From Melanopsichium pennsylvanicum (taxonomy: Eukaryota; Basidiomycota; Ustilaginomycetes; Ustilaginales): 64,000 nucleotides of DNA. This document shows positions 31,818 to 40,197 of the stretch, piece after piece. The position numbers and the translations under genes are program-made. Numbering within the stretch: the first letter of the stretch is position 1; each line of letters starts with the position of its first letter. Location of the stretch: NCBI GenBank assembly GCA_900208305.1, contig OAPG01000009.1, positions 558,001 to 622,000 on the forward strand, read 5' to 3'. The notes under the pieces are model-generated. The model had not been told where the DNA came from, ran no database searches, and saw only the letters and a program-made list of their open reading frames with translations.

Positions 31818-33272
31818 CTAGTCCCTCTGGAAGCCCTCCAACCACGCCCAGACCACGTCCACCTGCTGTCGCGTGTTCTGCGACAGTTGCTGGATCTCGC
31901 TGATCCGGCGGAGCTCTCGCTTGCCGCCGGTCCTCAGCGACTCTGTCAGCAACAGCGCAGCCACGTCGGCCAGCCCCTGTTGAAATAACTCAGTCCCCTC
32001 CTGCACCCCGTGGAAGAGGGACTTGGCACGCCTTACGGCCGCACCCAGGTCCCCCAGGCCCGTAGCGGACTCCCCCGGCTGGCCTTGGGCCCGCGCCCAA
32101 GTGCGACGCCGCTCTCGGGCAGCCTCGGCTGGACGGTCGGGGCGAGACCTAGCTCGCTTGCGAGCCGCCTCCCGCTCCCGACCCACCGCGCCCACCCGAG
32201 CCACCTCCTCCCTCAGTTCCTCCTCCTCCTCCGGGATCTCGCCAAGTGTCCTCAGCGACAACCTGACGTTGGGGTGGGGGCGGCGACGCCGACCGACCCC
32301 TCCGGACCTCCACCTCTCAAGCAAGCACGCGTAAACCCTCATTCGGAGGGGACCTTGGGCGCCGCCAAGTGGTGGGACTGTCGAGGAAAACAAAAGGAGG
32401 AACAAGAGTCAGCCGACCACCCAGGACATTGCGACAGACGCCCGACGGAAATACTTACCGCGCATATCCGCGTTGCAGGGTTGCCCGTGCTGCCCCTGAC
32501 ACCGACGGCAGCGGACATCGCCTCCCGCCCGCTCACAGGCAACGCCGGCGCATACGCAGCCGTAGCAATCGCCCCACGTCTCGGCCCATAGCGGGGCAAG
32601 GTCTGTCGTATCGGCCACAGAAACACAAACGTCAGTAGCGATCCCAATCAACACAGCAATGGAACAATACTTACCATCACCAACAAGTTCCGGAGTGATC
32701 TCGATGGGAACCGAAGGACGCGACCACGGCATCGAATTCCAGGGCGCCAGGCCGAGGGAAGTGTTGGTCGATGCAGAGGAAGGAATGGCCGACGGATCGG
32801 CAGACTGTTGACGCACGGCGCGCTTGCGACGGCCCGAGTTGGCCCCCCGGGAAAGGTGAGCACGCGGAGAACGGCGCACCCCCCGGATGGGACCAGCGGA
32901 GGTCTCTGACGGCCGATCTGTCGTAATCGAAACAAGGGGGAGGGAACAAATGTCAGTAACCCATCCCACGGCACCGACCGGTGGTTGTCAGACCCTCTGG
33001 GCCCCCCATCCGCAACCGAATCACGACGGAACCACGATCGACTCACCTCCGGAAGCGGGTAACGTTGTTGTTGTTGTTGGTGCTGTTGTTGTTGTTGCTG
33101 CTGCCGCTGTTGCCGACGCTGCCGCCGTCGCGGACGTAGGCGATGGAGGGGGAACGGTACTGACACCGGCCGACGGGTTGTCGGCCGGGGAATCCATGGA
33201 AGCGTCTGCTGGTGGCGACAACATTGCGAAAAAAAGACAATCCAAGGAAGCGTCTGCTGGTGGCGACAACAT
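31818..33272 (-). CDS. antisense spliced cargo gene of Gypsy1, double CX2CX6-7C protein
   Basis: A four-exon gene opposite to gag-pol, between the pol end and the 3' LTR: exons 33272-33047, 32917-32675, 32602-32459 and 32377-31818. Introns are 129, 72 and 81 nt, with donors GTGAGT, GTAAGT and GTAAGT, acceptors GACAG and CTGAC branch points. All three junctions keep phase 1, giving 390 residues. Exon 3 encodes CYGCVCAGVAC and, 8 residues on, CRRCQGQHGQPC, a spacing (CX2CX6CX8CX2CX7C) close to the fungal Zn2Cys6 cluster. After it come basic and acidic helical stretches (EEEEELREEVARV and on), possibly a coiled coil. The start is the first ATG; a second lies 48 bp on within a tandem repeat. Function is unknown; Gypsy3 carries a matching gene. 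Confidence 0.75.
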
Positions 33273-33293
33273 TGCAAAAAAAAAGAATGGGGA
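33198..33293 (-). repeat. 48-bp tandem duplication at the antisense gene start
   Basis: Two units of 48 bp (33198-33245 and 33246-33293) with minor differences. Each contains an ATG in frame for the antisense gene, so its first residues (MLSPPADAS) are encoded twice. Confidence 0.85.
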
Positions 33294-33566
33294 AGAAGGG
33301 GGGAAATCGAGAAGGAAGACCCGTCAAACCCCATCCTTATATCCTTCCTCAATAGCTACGCACGAGCAATGGCGCACAGTCAATTCCGCCGGTCCAAGAC
33401 ATTGTGGGTGGTATTGCCTCATTGCTGCGCATCCGCGATTAAATTGCCAAGACGAGCGTCGCAACTTGTACAGAGAGGCGCCCCTGGCGCGGATTAAGGT
33501 TGAGGGAGTACGACCCCCCTCGCCCTCCTGTCCTATCAGCCGCCTGGGGACCAGTCGGCCTGAACC

Positions 33567-33575
33567 GGGGGGTAA
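33567..33575 (+). promoter_or_regulatory. Gypsy1 polypurine tract
   Basis: GGGGGGTAA directly before the 3' LTR, the expected site of plus-strand priming. Gypsy3 has the same G-run followed by TAG. Confidence 0.6.
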
Positions 33576-34005
33576 TGTTAGTGCCTACCAACCGGAGTCC
33601 AAAGAGGGGGTGCTCGGCCCCCCTCCCGATTGAGCGATCGTCGTGATCGGGCCCCGACCGACCCTCTCCGGACCCCTCGCAGCGGAGCGGTCGGCCTGAC
33701 ACGATCCTCCTACCGCCCAACCGCGGCTGGCTCCTCCGTACGTAGGATACGACCGTCGGCAACCTAACATTGTAACGCCGCGGTGGGAAGTGACCGATAG
33801 TTCCTGTACCTTACCACCCCGCCCCCGCCTGACATGAGGTTGCCTCCGGACCTCGTCGCATGTATTACTTAGTTAGCTCTATAGCAACGCAGTAGTGTGC
33901 TCTGACCCCCGACCGCCTGTGTCGCCCCGCCTACGACCTCTCCGTACCCGTAGCCTCCATCCCGGCTGTAGCCGCCCGCGGTATCTAGACCCTACAGCCT
34001 TAACA
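33576..34005 (+). repeat. Gypsy1 3' LTR (family A)
   Basis: 430 bp, almost identical to the 5' LTR (for example CTCGTCGC here against CTTGTCGC at 19071-19078). Confidence 0.95.
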
Positions 34006-34896
34006 ATAACTATGTGTGACTGAGATATAAGATAGAGTGGATGAGCTTCCGCTCATCCGATAGCGGGGAACAGAGTATTTATATATATGTATCGTGTGCG
34101 AGGTCCATCGGTACTGTACAACCTGCGTGCGTCAAGCTTGGACCCCCGCACGATAAGACTGCCCCCTAGTCCTTCGGCAGGGTGCTTCCGAGCACGCCCG
34201 CGTGCTCCCTCTCCGTTGCCCCCTGGGCATCGATTGGCCCACGTGTCGTTCCGGCGTGGCGTTGGTCGCCGCCATCGCAGATGCTCCCCTTGCCATCGAT
34301 ACCTTCGATATCCGGCGAGTCACTGCCACTCGCCAAATTTCCGTGAGATCCGTTGAGACCTGCTCTCTCACCGGATTTTGTCCGATTCAACTTCTCGGTC
34401 CTGCGCTAACCTTAAATCCCATGAGCCCACCAATATCCACCAGATCTCCCTGAGATCCGTCGAGACATGCTCTCCCACCGGATCTCAGCCGATTCAACAT
34501 CTCTGGTCTGCGCAGACCTCTTCCTTGGGACCCACTCCCGTGACATACAGCACCTCAACTGTAGGCAGAACCTCAACTGTGGCAACAGAACCTCCACCAT
34601 AGCCATCAGCAACAGCAACAACAGCTCCCAGGCTCTCAGGAGAAGTCTTGCACCATGACCAACACTTGTATCAAGAACACTTGTGCAATGCCAGGGCTGT
34701 ATATTACCCAAACAGGCCGCATTACCTCTGAACAGAGTGTTCACAGTGACTAGTCAGCTTGGTATCATTCCATTGGATCACAAACAAAACTGCAGAGAAC
34801 CATGTATTTCATTGGACCTCTTATCAAAATACAATAGAACAGCCAGTTTCATTGTATCTCAAACCAGTACTTGGGTTTGGCACACCAGCGCCTGAC

Positions 34897-36010
34897 AGAC
34901 GCAAAGGTCCCACATCCAAAAGGTGTAATTTGGTTCTGGTTGGGCCACCTTGATCCAGTCCATACCAAGTGGGATGTTGTGTGACAGCATTGGGGTAATG
35001 AGGAGGTGGTGGTCAAAAGTAACATGATTGCCAATGATGATAGATGTGGTTGTGTATCCTGTAATGCCGATCCAGGACCCTTGCAAGAAGGAGGCTGTGA
35101 AAGATTTTGGTAGGGCAACTGTGGTGGATGCAGCAGTTGTGGCCATTTGGAGAGTGATGGACAATGCATTTGCACCTGTGTCAAGCAATGCTAGGCCTTG
35201 TGTCTCACCAATTGTGACGGTACACTTGTATGTTGGTAGAGTAGGGTGGCAGTGGACTTGTAGTGTTCCACTGTGTTGCTTCACTTGGGGAACATTGGTG
35301 CTTTGTCAAGCCCAAAACAGGGTTAGAAATGCCTACAGTTGGGCTAGGCTGTTGCTGGGGTCAGACCCAAAGATCCCAACAATGCCTAGTTTTCTAACTG
35401 GCCCTCCTTATGGTTGGTGGTGTTGGTTATGGCATCAGATTTGTTGTTGCTGCTTGGCAGGTGGACAAGGATGTTGTCACCCTGGCACAGGACAGTGTTT
35501 GCGCAAAGGCCCAACAGGACATCTGCATGCAGACAGTCATGGATGCAATGGGGCCCACCAGAACCAAAACAACCTCCCTTCTCCTTCTGTTCTTGTCAAA
35601 GTCTGTCAGCTATTACAAGGCTGGACCACTTTCAAGCCATCTAATGCCTTGGACTTGTTCTCATATTACATGGAGATCAGCTTCTTTGCTGTGTCATTCA
35701 CTGCCTGGAAGCTATGGAAGAAGACAAAGCTTGTCCCTGTCAAGGCAATGGATCTGTATACTGACACAGTGCAATCCAAGAAGGACATCAGGAGGAGGAG
35801 GAGGAGGAGGAGGAGGAGAGACCTTAGCAGGCAGGGTACAGGTGAGAAGCTTCCTGTCTTGCTTGAGGATGAGGAGGAGCCAGAGGAAGAAGAGCAAGAA
35901 AAAGCAGAAGGTCAGAGAAAGGAGCCAGGAGACAAAAGAGCAGACATGGCATTTGCTAGCAGAGCATTGCAGTACTTGGGCTTCTGAGCTTCCCTTGTGT
36001 CTTGTTTGAG
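34897..36010 (-). pseudogene. old gypsy pol relic with protease fragment
   Basis: The minus-strand frame 35284-34859 is clearly related to the Gypsy1 protease region. It shares HPTLPTYKC, GLALLDTGA, LITPM and LGMDWI...QPEPNYT, but has lost the rest of pol and runs straight into the end of the family Y LTR. Upstream, toward 35990, decayed gag-like DNA and a GGA repeat (35790-35820) follow. It probably represents the internal region of the Y element, deleted from RT to the LTR. Confidence 0.75.
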
Positions 36011-36814
36011 GCATCTGTTGTGTCACCAGTTCACGTAAAGAACATATAAATATTATATTCCTCACAAACACGCATCTTTCTTAGGCAAAGTCATCAAGAT
36101 GCAGACAACGTTGTGATGCAATGGTCTCAACATCACAATGACTTTGCTTATGCACATCTGCATAAAAAGCCATCGAGACAACTTGAAGTCATCACGATGG
36201 AGGTGCACCAAAATCTCTCTATTCTATCATACAAAACAGACCCTCGTTCATGTACTTTGGTCACCAACTTGCTGCAGCTGTCTCTGAAAAGAGTCACGGA
36301 AACACACACATATATGTTGACTTTAGACAATTCACGCAGCGACGTTTCGCGTTCGTAGACGAGCTAGTTGCGTCAATCTTGCGACAAGACCAAATGAAAA
36401 CTCGCGCATCTTACAGCCAATTGAGAGCGAGATCACGGGGAACAAGATCCTCGAATGCGATCTTGAACCATATGTGCGATCATGTGGCGGTTCAAAGCTC
36501 AAGTATGAAGCACACGCGCATCGCAGGGGCTGGGTCTATCTCACAGACTTAGGAGCGTAACAAGCTTGATCGACAGCTCGAACTGCGCTTGCAGATCAAT
36601 TTCAAAGGAGCAAGGTCAGCAGCTCTGGCAGCTGTGAACTCGTTCACGATGATTTAACAAATTCATTCTGTACAGGCGACACCGTCCGCAAGAATGGCAA
36701 GTCTACTGAACGAGAGGTTGCTTGACGCGGTCTTGTTTGGAGACCTGAGAAGGTGAGGACGGAAAGAGATGATACGTAGAAAGGCTTCCTTCCATGTTCC
36801 TGTGACAGAGGGAA
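36011..36814. other. intergenic, no gene seen
   Basis: 804 bp downstream of the WASP gene and next to the relic. Only short frames without features. Confidence 0.5.
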
Positions 36815-38161
36815 TTACCAGTCGTCGTCAGAGCCTTCCTCGTCAGAGTCGCCCATGTTCTCTTTACGCTGGCTCAAAGCAGCGGCCAATGCACTAGCGA
36901 GGTCACCATCGCCTCCGCCTGCGCTGGGTGAATCAGAGCCTGATGCGACTGTGGCAGCTCCAGCTCCTGCAGCAGCTCCTGCAGCAGCACCACCCACAGC
37001 TGCCGTTTCAGCGGATGGATCGGTCTTCCTGAGATTGTGAACGCTCTTGCCCTGGATGGAGGCAAGTAGAGCACCGCGTCCACCTTGGGGAGGGGCCAAG
37101 GGAACAGATCCGCCAGCAGGGGGTGGAGGCGGTGGAGGAGGAGGCGCACCACCAGCAGTACCCATGGGAGGTGGGGGAGGAGGAGGCGGTGGTGCGCTGC
37201 CTGCTGCCGCCGGTCGCATTGGGGCCGGTGGTGGTGGTGGTGGTGCACTCGCGCCAACTGGTGCACGCATTGGAGGCGGGGGAGGTGGGGGTGGAGGTGG
37301 GTCTAATGAGCCTGCTCCTGAGCGTGACGGTGGTGGTGGCGGTGGTGGAGGAACAACGGAGGAGGCGGATGCGTTGGAGGCAGTCGCGCCGTGACGAGAC
37401 CTGGGTGCTGGTGGCGGAGGAGGCGCTTTACGCTTGGTCGTGGGAGCCGGAGGTGGAACCTTTTTGGCTTTGGGAGCAGCCGGTGGAGCTGGTTTGGCAG
37501 CAGCACTAGGACCTCCGCGCTTGCCTACAAAGTCCTTAATGAAGCTCTCGTTTTGACGAATGTCGTTTTCGCTGATACCGAGGTTGCCCAATTGTTCCAA
37601 CAGCGCTTGCCAGGTAGGGTCGACATTCTCGGAGCTGAAGCCGTGTTCAGCAGAGAAGCCCATGTGGGCTACATGCTTGAAGCCGGAAGGGGCGCCAATC
37701 ATGGACTTGTCGATTTTGCCGCCCGAAGAGGGCTTTTTCTTCTTGGTGGTGGATGAGGTGGATTTGGATTTTGCGTACTTTGAGCGGTGGTTTACCTTTT
37801 TGTAAAGGTCACTGGCTTCGGTTTCGTCGGCAAAGGAGAAGGCGATGAGGCACTCGTCGCCCTCGTAAGAATGGAAAAAGGTGCGATCTTGGTTGTACTG
37901 GAAGCCGTCGTAGAGCTCATGCTCCCAGATGACGCCTCGAGTACCTTTGAGATCGACTACCTTGAAGTAGAAAGTAGCTTTGGCAAGGTCGCGAACGAAA
38001 GCGATGGCGCCTTCCAAGCCCGTGTAGCTCCATTGCGAAGGCGTAGGATAGGCAGCATAGACACGACCGACGGTGGCAGTGATGATCTTGTTGGTGGAAG
38101 AGGGGATGGCGGACTTGACCTTTGACTTGTCCGAGGACGAGATGGTGGAAGAGGATGGCAT
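36815..38161 (-). CDS. LAS17: WASP homologue (Las17-type actin nucleation promoter)
   Basis: 448 residues from ATG at 38161. Domains in order: WH1/EVH1 (about 24-135, WIP/verprolin binding); a lysine-rich linker; a CRIB-like segment (about 149-175, GAPSGFKHVAHMGF) for Rho-GTPase binding; a proline-rich region with long poly-Pro runs (about 225-365) for SH3 proteins and profilin; a WH2 actin-binding motif (GRGALLASIQGKSVHNLRK); and a C-terminal acidic tail ending DSDEEGSDDDW that binds Arp2/3. It should drive actin patch assembly in endocytosis and polarised growth. The start codon lies only 3 nt after the stop of the next gene upstream, in the same frame. The Gly-rich frames on the other strand are shadows of the proline region. 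Confidence 0.94.
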   Translation of the reverse strand: MPSSSTISSSDKSKVKSAIPSSTNKIITATVGRVYAAYPTPSQWSYTGLEGAIAFVRDLAKATFYFKVVDLKGTRGVIWEHELYDGFQYNQDRTFFHSYEGDECLIAFSFADETEASDLYKKVNHRSKYAKSKSTSSTTKKKKPSSGGKIDKSMIGAPSGFKHVAHMGFSAEHGFSSENVDPTWQALLEQLGNLGISENDIRQNESFIKDFVGKRGGPSAAAKPAPPAAPKAKKVPPPAPTTKRKAPPPPPAPRSRHGATASNASASSVVPPPPPPPPSRSGAGSLDPPPPPPPPPPMRAPVGASAPPPPPPAPMRPAAAGSAPPPPPPPPPMGTAGGAPPPPPPPPPAGGSVPLAPPQGGRGALLASIQGKSVHNLRKTDPSAETAAVGGAAAGAAAGAGAATVASGSDSPSAGGGDGDLASALAAALSQRKENMGDSDEEGSDDDW

Positions 38162-38164
38162 TTC

Positions 38165-38479
38165 TCAGGAATGGCGGTAGTGCTTTTCTCCAGTCCAGCG
38201 AGCGATGACAACGTAGGTGGAAAGCGGAATGATGAGTGGTAGGAAGAAGATGGCGCTGTATGGAAAGAGCAGATAAACAGGGCGACGCGGTGTAGATTCA
38301 GCGCTGGCGGGGATCACGAAGGGGACCAGTCCGACTAGAATGAGCAAGATGCTTCCAACGATGAGGATGTTGGCAATTTGCAAAGTTTTGCTTGGCTGGA
38401 TGCGCACTTTTTGTGGGTTTGCGTTTGGATTGATCGAGAAAGAGTATTGTCTTGGCCGTGACTGTTCCTGAGCGGGCAT
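38165..38479 (-). CDS. small two-helix membrane protein, PIG-Y-like
   Basis: 104 residues from ATG at 38479 (MPAQEQSRP); the frame is open upstream without an ATG. A polar 35-residue N-terminus is followed by two hydrophobic helices (about 36-56 and 70-92) and a short tail reading ARWTGEKHYRHS. The two-helix layout and the ending W-G-K-x-x-RH resemble PIG-Y, the small regulatory subunit of the GPI-GlcNAc transferase that makes the first GPI-anchor intermediate in the ER. This is a pattern match only and could be another small ER protein. The TGA stop is followed by GAA and then the WASP ATG, so the two frames are one codon apart and in register. Confidence 0.55.
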   Translation of the reverse strand: MPAQEQSRPRQYSFSINPNANPQKVRIQPSKTLQIANILIVGSILLILVGLVPFVIPASAESTPRRPVYLLFPYSAIFFLPLIIPLSTYVVIARWTGEKHYRHS

Positions 38480-39241
38480 ACGACAGAGAAGGTACCAATG
38501 AGCGAGTGTGCGGGGCGGTTGTCGTGGATGTGAAGGTGAATGCGACGGTGCGGATGTTAACAACACTGGAGCATGGGTGGCCACGATTGCTAGCAGCACG
38601 AAAAGGGGTAGGAAAAGAAAGACCTTAGGATGGGATGTTGCGAATGGAAGGGAGGCAAGGTAGGGAAGGAGGGGAGGTAGGGAGTTAGCAGCTGTGTAGA
38701 GTAAGTTTAAGCTTGGTAAGTTTAAGCTTGGACCACTTGTTGCACCGCCCTTTTTTGCGAGTGGATTGGATTGATTATTATTCGTGATTGCATCACTCAG
38801 ACAATTAAGTGTGATTCCAAAACCTTTTTGTTGTGTACGTAAAATTTAAAGTGAATTTTTATTTACATTATTATTCCACACTTACATCTGTGTGACTACA
38901 CTGTGCATAGCAACATGAATTTGCATGGAAAATCACATCGGAAACATAAAGGCGGGAATCACAACGTAAGAGTAAAGTTAGCTTATAATTATTTATTAAC
39001 TTAAGAGTGAGTCTAAGCAGTAATGCACTTGTTTGTCCCGCCTCCTCATCATTACAATCACATCCATTTCCTTCACTAACGCTCAGCGAATATTTGATTC
39101 CACACTCAACTGCTGATACGTATCGTACATTGTCAAATACACCTGCCTCATCGCCATCCGACTCGTCGCTATCTTTTTTTCTCCATACTCGCATTCAACA
39201 CTTACCTACCTCTTGCTCGTCAGACTGGTACTCGAACAGCC
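38480..39241. promoter_or_regulatory. divergent intergenic region, PIG-Y-like / UBC13
   Basis: 762 bp holding the promoters of both divergent genes. It contains a short duplicated AAGTTTAAGCTTGG block near 38700-38730 and an AT-rich tract near 38820-39000. No repeat element is recognised. Confidence 0.5.
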
Positions 39242-40011
39242 ATGTCGCTTCCAAAACGCATCATCAAGGTGAGTGTTGCGTTCTTCAAGCATGTTTGCCT
39301 ACATTCGTATTCAACTTCTCTCACCACACTTTGCGCATCCAAAATTTTGCCATCCTGCATTCATGTCTATTTTCTATTCCACCAAAACAGGAAACCGAGA
39401 GGCTTATCGCCGACCCCGCTCCCGGCATTAGCGCTACTCCTCATGAGGACAACTTGAGATACTTTGACGTCGTCATTTCTGGTCCTTCTCAGAGTCCATT
39501 TGAGGGTAAGTTTCGTAAACCCCTTCTCTTCCCCTTTAGCAAGCTCGGCTCAATCGCTAACCTGCTCATCGCCTTTCTCTCTCTCTTCCCATCACACACG
39601 CAGGTGGTGTCTTCCGTCTCGAGCTCTTCCTTCCCGAGGAATACCCAATGTCTGCACCCAAAGTTCGCTTTCTCACCAAAATCTACCATCCCAACATCGA
39701 CAAGCTCGGCCGGATTTGCCTCGATATTCTCAAGGACAAGTGGTCCCCAGCCCTACAAATTCGAACCGTCTTGCTCTCCGTACAGGCCCTGCTCTCGGCT
39801 CCCAACCCAGATGATCCGCTCGCAAACGACGTCGCCGAACACTACAAGAAGGACGAGAAGGGGTGAGTTGCTCACTTGAACACCTTGGACACGTGTCACA
39901 AGTCTTCCCGCACAAAAGCCCAGCGCACTGACTTGTTATTATGACTTGTATATATCCGCTTACAGAGCTATCGAGGTTGGCAGACAATGGACAGCATTAT
40001 ATGCAAAGTGA
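39242..40011 (+). CDS. UBC13: ubiquitin-conjugating enzyme UBC13, four exons
   Basis: Exons 39242-39268, 39391-39505, 39604-39862 and 39966-40011 (donors GTGAGT, GTAAGT, GTGAGT; acceptors CAG) give 148 residues, matching the family length of about 150. The E2 core is complete: HPN motif (residues 76-78), active-site cysteine C86 ([14 protein letters not shown]) and the C-terminal helix ending [12 protein letters not shown]13 pairs with an inactive E2 variant (MMS2/UEV) to build Lys63-linked ubiquitin chains in post-replication DNA repair. Identification as UBC13 rather than another E2 rests on [14 protein letters not shown] and YFDVVISGP. It converges with YVC1, with 186 bp between the stops. 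Confidence 0.95.
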
Positions 40012-40197
40012 TTCCTTGCTTTCGGTTTCATGTAATTGAATCTTTTATTTTCGCAGAGGCGCCTACGATAACCCGAGATGATGGTAGAACATCCAACTGC
40101 ATACACATAACAACCACTGTCAACTTCGCGGCCCACCGCTTGTCTCGATCAGCGACTCGCACGGTCTGGTAGTTCAACATGCTGTGATCCCCTACCA

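Larger units (their letters stand above)
18795..34005 (+). mobile_element. Gypsy1: chromodomain Ty3/gypsy element, broken by Gypsy2
   Basis: 430-bp LTRs at both ends (TGTTAGTGCC...CTTAACA) and TSD ATAAC (18790-18794, 34006-34010). Without the nested insertion it would be about 7.6 kb. Order: LTR, self-priming site, gag, -1 frameshift signal, pol (PR-RT-RNase H-IN-chromodomain), antisense spliced gene, G-tract, LTR. It is GC- and CpG-rich and its LTRs are nearly identical, so it is young, but pol is cut in the integrase at 23205/30781. Confidence 0.96.
18319..34545 (-). repeat. solo LTR, family X, split by Gypsy1
   Basis: A reverse X LTR: left part 18319-18794 (TGTCAGCGG...) and right part 34006-34545 (...CCGTGACA), with TSD TACAG at 18314-18318 and 34546-34550. 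Gypsy1 inserted into it at ATAAC. Confidence 0.94.
12459..34896 (-). repeat. family Y LTR, outermost layer of the nest
   Basis: A reverse-orientation, diverged LTR that starts TGTTACAGGG and ends CGCCTGACA. Its own sequence is spread over 12459-12493, 17427-17694, 18066-18318 and 34546-34896. The rest is later insertions: copia, W LTR and X LTR. Other Y copies (43756-45124, 60818-61681) give the expected ends. The flanks do not match, and a minus-strand pol relic directly follows at 34897, so this is probably the 3' LTR of a truncated element. Confidence 0.8.

Noticed and set aside
32010..33633. Plus-strand frames of 193 and 248 codons in the Gypsy1 3' region
   Set aside because: They overlap the antisense gene, contain its introns as coding sequence, and show no domains.
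35028..35987. 319-codon plus-strand frame
   Set aside because: Runs antisense to the decayed protease relic, with low-complexity GGA-derived residues; no protein features.
37047..37509. Gly- and Val-rich plus-strand frames
   Set aside because: Antisense shadow of the WASP proline-rich region.
39007..39879. 290-codon frame through the UBC13 locus
   Set aside because: Reads through UBC13 introns in another frame; the spliced E2 is unambiguous.
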